From NCBI RefSeq assembly GCF_900155945.1, contig NZ_FTMN01000005.1, positions 186,001-250,000 on the forward strand: a stretch of 64,000 nucleotides of DNA, in the 5' to 3' direction. The notes beneath the pieces were generated by a model. The model was not told where the DNA came from and ran no database searches. It worked only from the letters and a program-made list of their open reading frames with translations. The DNA is from Marinobacterium stanieri. GTDB lineage: Bacteria; Pseudomonadota; Gammaproteobacteria; Pseudomonadales; Balneatricaceae. Below, in pieces: positions 62,346-64,000 of the stretch (its first letter is position 1; each line of letters opens with the position of its first letter). Position numbers and translations under genes: made by a program.

Positions 62346-64000
62346 TCCCCAGCCGCTGGAGTGGCTCGACCGCTCCGAGACGCTGAGCTTCGAATTTGAA
62401 GGCCTGGCCTTCACCGGTTTCGCTGGTGACAGCATCAGCTCGGCCCTGCTGGCATCCAACCAGACCCTGTTGGGTCGCAGCTTCAAATACCACCGCCCCC
62501 GCGGCGCGGTGACGCTGGCCAACCACGACGTGAACGCGCTGTTCCAGAGCAGTGAAGAGCCCAACATCCGCGGCGATGTCACACCGCTGGCGGCGGGCAT
62601 GTCGCTGACCGCCTGCAACGTCAACGGCAGCCTGGAAAAGGACAAGGACCAGATTATCGGCAAACTGTCCCGCTTCCTGCCGGTGGGCTTCTACTACAAG
62701 TCATTCCACAAGCCGAAAAAACTGTTTCCGATGTGGGAGCGTGTGATTCGCGAAAAGGCGGGCCTGGGCACCATCGATACCCGCTGGGATGCGCGCCGCA
62801 AGGCCAAGACCTATGGCTTCTGCGATCTGTTGGTAGTGGGTGCCGGTGCCTCTGGCATGCAGGCGGCGCTGACAGCGGCGGAGCAGGGGCTGGATGTAGT
62901 CCTGGCAGACGAGAACCCGCATATCGGCGGCAGTCTGGATTACCAGCTGGCGAACGATGACAGTGCTGCACCGATTCGCACAGCGTTGAAACAGAAAGTA
63001 CAGAGCCACGCCAATATCCGTGTGCTGCCGGGCCACCTGGCCTGTGGCTGGTATACCGACCACTACGTGCCGCTGTTGGGGCCGGAAGGCATCGTCAAAA
63101 TGCGTGCCCGTGCCGTGATCAGTGCCACCGGCGTGATGGAGCAGCCTGCTGTGTTCCGCAACAACGACCTGCCCGGCGTAATGATGGCCTCTGGCGCCCA
63201 GCGCCTGGTGGCACGCTATGCGGTTAAACCGGGTCAGCGAGCTGTCGTGCTGACAGCCAACAGCGAAGGTTATCGTGCTGCGCTGGATATGCTGGCTGCC
63301 GGTGTCGAAGTGGCTGCGGTCGTGGATATGGGCAAGGCTGACAGCCGTGGTCGCTGGGCCGACGAGCTGAAGAGCAAGAATGTCAGCGTGCTGGAAGGCC
63401 ACGCGGTGTACGAAGCCAAGGGCAAGGACAAATTGAAGCAAGTTGTCGTTGCTCCCTTTGATGGCTCGGCCTGCAACCTCAAGCTGGCGCGCGAGATTGA
63501 TGCTGACCTGCTGCTGATGAGCGTGGGCTGGGCCCCGGCCGCGCAGCTGCTGTATCAAGCGGGCAGCCGTCTGGCTTACGACAGCACCCTGGAGCAGATT
63601 CTGCCTCAGGAACTGCCCAGCGGCATCTTCGCCTGTGGTCGTTTGAACGGTGCCTTTACGCTGGATCAGCGCCTGGCCGATGGTGAACGTGCCGGTACTG
63701 AAGCGGCGGCGTTCCTCAAGGATCAACCGCTGCCGGCCGAGCAGACAGACTGCCGCGACACTGAAGCGCACTCCCACCCCTGGCCGATTGTGGATCATCC
63801 CAAGGGCAAGAACTTTGTCGATTACGACGAAGACCTGCAGCTGAAGGATCTGGTCAACGCAGCGAAGGAAGGCTTCGACAATATCGAGTTGATGAAGCGC
63901 TTCTCCACCGTGGGCATGGGTCCGAGTCAGGGCAAGCACGCCAACATGAACGGTATCCGTGTGTTGGCAGCGGTCACTGGTCGCACCATCGACCAGACCG
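62329..64000 (+). CDS. soxA: Sarcosine oxidase, alpha subunit (5' part; cut by window edge)
   Basis: 557 codons of an expected roughly 1000. The ATG at 62329 follows GGAGGAGG within soxD. N-terminal ferredoxin-like domain (TLLGRSFKYHRPRGAVTLANHDVNALF), then the NAD-binding DLLVVGAGASGMQAALTAAEQGLDVVLADENPHIGGSL and a second Rossmann region (RAVVLTANSEGYRAALDMLAAGVEVAAVVD). The C-terminal THF-binding aminomethyltransferase domain lies beyond the window; soxG is expected downstream. Confidence 0.95.
   Translation, partial: MTSRLDPQPLEWLDRSETLSFEFEGLAFTGFAGDSISSALLASNQTLLGRSFKYHRPRGAVTLANHDVNALFQSSEEPNIRGDVTPLAAGMSLTACNVNGSLEKDKDQIIGKLSRFLPVGFYYKSFHKPKKLFPMWERVIREKAGLGTIDTRWDARRKAKTYGFCDLLVVGAGASGMQAALTAAEQGLDVVLADENPHIGGSLDYQLANDDSAAPIRTALKQKVQSHANIRVLPGHLACGWYTDHYVPLLGPEGIVKMRARAVISATGVMEQPAVFRNNDLPGVMMASGAQRLVARYAVKPGQRAVVLTANSEGYRAALDMLAAGVEVAAVVDMGKADSRGRWADELKSKNVSVLEGHAVYEAKGKDKLKQVVVAPFDGSACNLKLAREIDADLLLMSVGWAPAAQLLYQAGSRLAYDSTLEQILPQELPSGIFACGRLNGAFTLDQRLADGERAGTEAAAFLKDQPLPAEQTDCRDTEAHSHPWPIVDHPKGKNFVDYDEDLQLKDLVNAAKEGFDNIELMKRFSTVGMGPSQGKHANMNGIRVLAAVTGRTIDQT

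Noticed and set aside
1-64000. CRISPR arrays, tRNA or rRNA genes, transposase genes, prophage genes
   Set aside because: None were seen on either strand; only small non-coding inverted-repeat elements are present.

Overview
This 64 kb window is gene-dense, GC-rich chromosome. It looks like a marine gammaproteobacterium of the Oceanospirillales/Pseudomonadales type (Marinobacterium- or Marinobacter-like). That assignment is inferred from the mix of TRAP and Na+-symport transporters, glycine-betaine uptake, sarcosine oxidase, a Pseudomonas-like cobalamin gene order and many c-di-GMP proteins. I saw no rRNA, tRNA, CRISPR array, prophage or transposase gene. The genes are nearly all intact; metR and soxA are cut by the window edges.

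Layout. 1-3.3 kb: divergent metR/metE (cobalamin-independent methionine synthase). 3.5-4.3 kb: DODA-type dioxygenase. 4.5-13.3 kb: a MarR-regulated set encoding an acyl-CoA thioesterase, a DctQ-DctM-DctP TRAP transporter, an FMN 2-hydroxyacid dehydrogenase and a split indolepyruvate-type ferredoxin oxidoreductase (iorA plus a long iorB). 13.4-14.1 kb: a CobB-like sirtuin. 14.2-20.5 kb (minus strand): a second, single-chain 2-oxoacid:ferredoxin oxidoreductase, a Leu/Phe/Val-type amino-acid dehydrogenase and a Na+:amino-acid symporter. The two sets converge chemically: hydroxyacid or amino acid to 2-oxoacid to acyl-CoA.

21-26.7 kb: a PhnZ/TmpB-like HD oxygenase preceded by a HutC/PhnF-type palindrome, an orphan 143-aa protein, the betaine ABC transporter proXWV, and a two-subunit bacterioferritin pair. 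26.9-27.7 kb: a candidate Fur-controlled small RNA with its own terminator, then a promoter, a cobalamin riboswitch aptamer, and a 266-bp inverted-repeat element lying between the aptamer and btuB. 27.7-38.7 kb: a long translationally coupled cobalamin operon (btuB, membrane protein, cobO, cobB, cobD, cobC, cobQ, btuF, btuC, btuD, bluB). 38.8-41.1 kb: LOG-family protein, Sel1-repeat protein and patatin. 41.2-44.1 kb: cobU/cobP, cobT, cobC phosphatase and cobS complete nucleotide-loop assembly. No corrin-ring genes are in view, so this part supports salvage and late synthesis.

44.1-50.1 kb: three c-di-GMP proteins in a row (two diguanylate cyclases and a periplasmic-sensor GGDEF-EAL protein). 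50.1-55 kb: an RND pump and lipoprotein adaptor, divergent from a TetR regulator across nested palindromes. 55-57.2 kb: NfeD protease plus slipin. 57.3-59.1 kb: GAF-degenerate GGDEF-EAL phosphodiesterase. 59.1-64 kb: an XRE-cupin regulator divergent from purU-soxB-soxD-soxA, with two matching operator-like repeats between them. With proXWV, this end of the window describes uptake and demethylation of betaine-type compounds feeding one-carbon metabolism.
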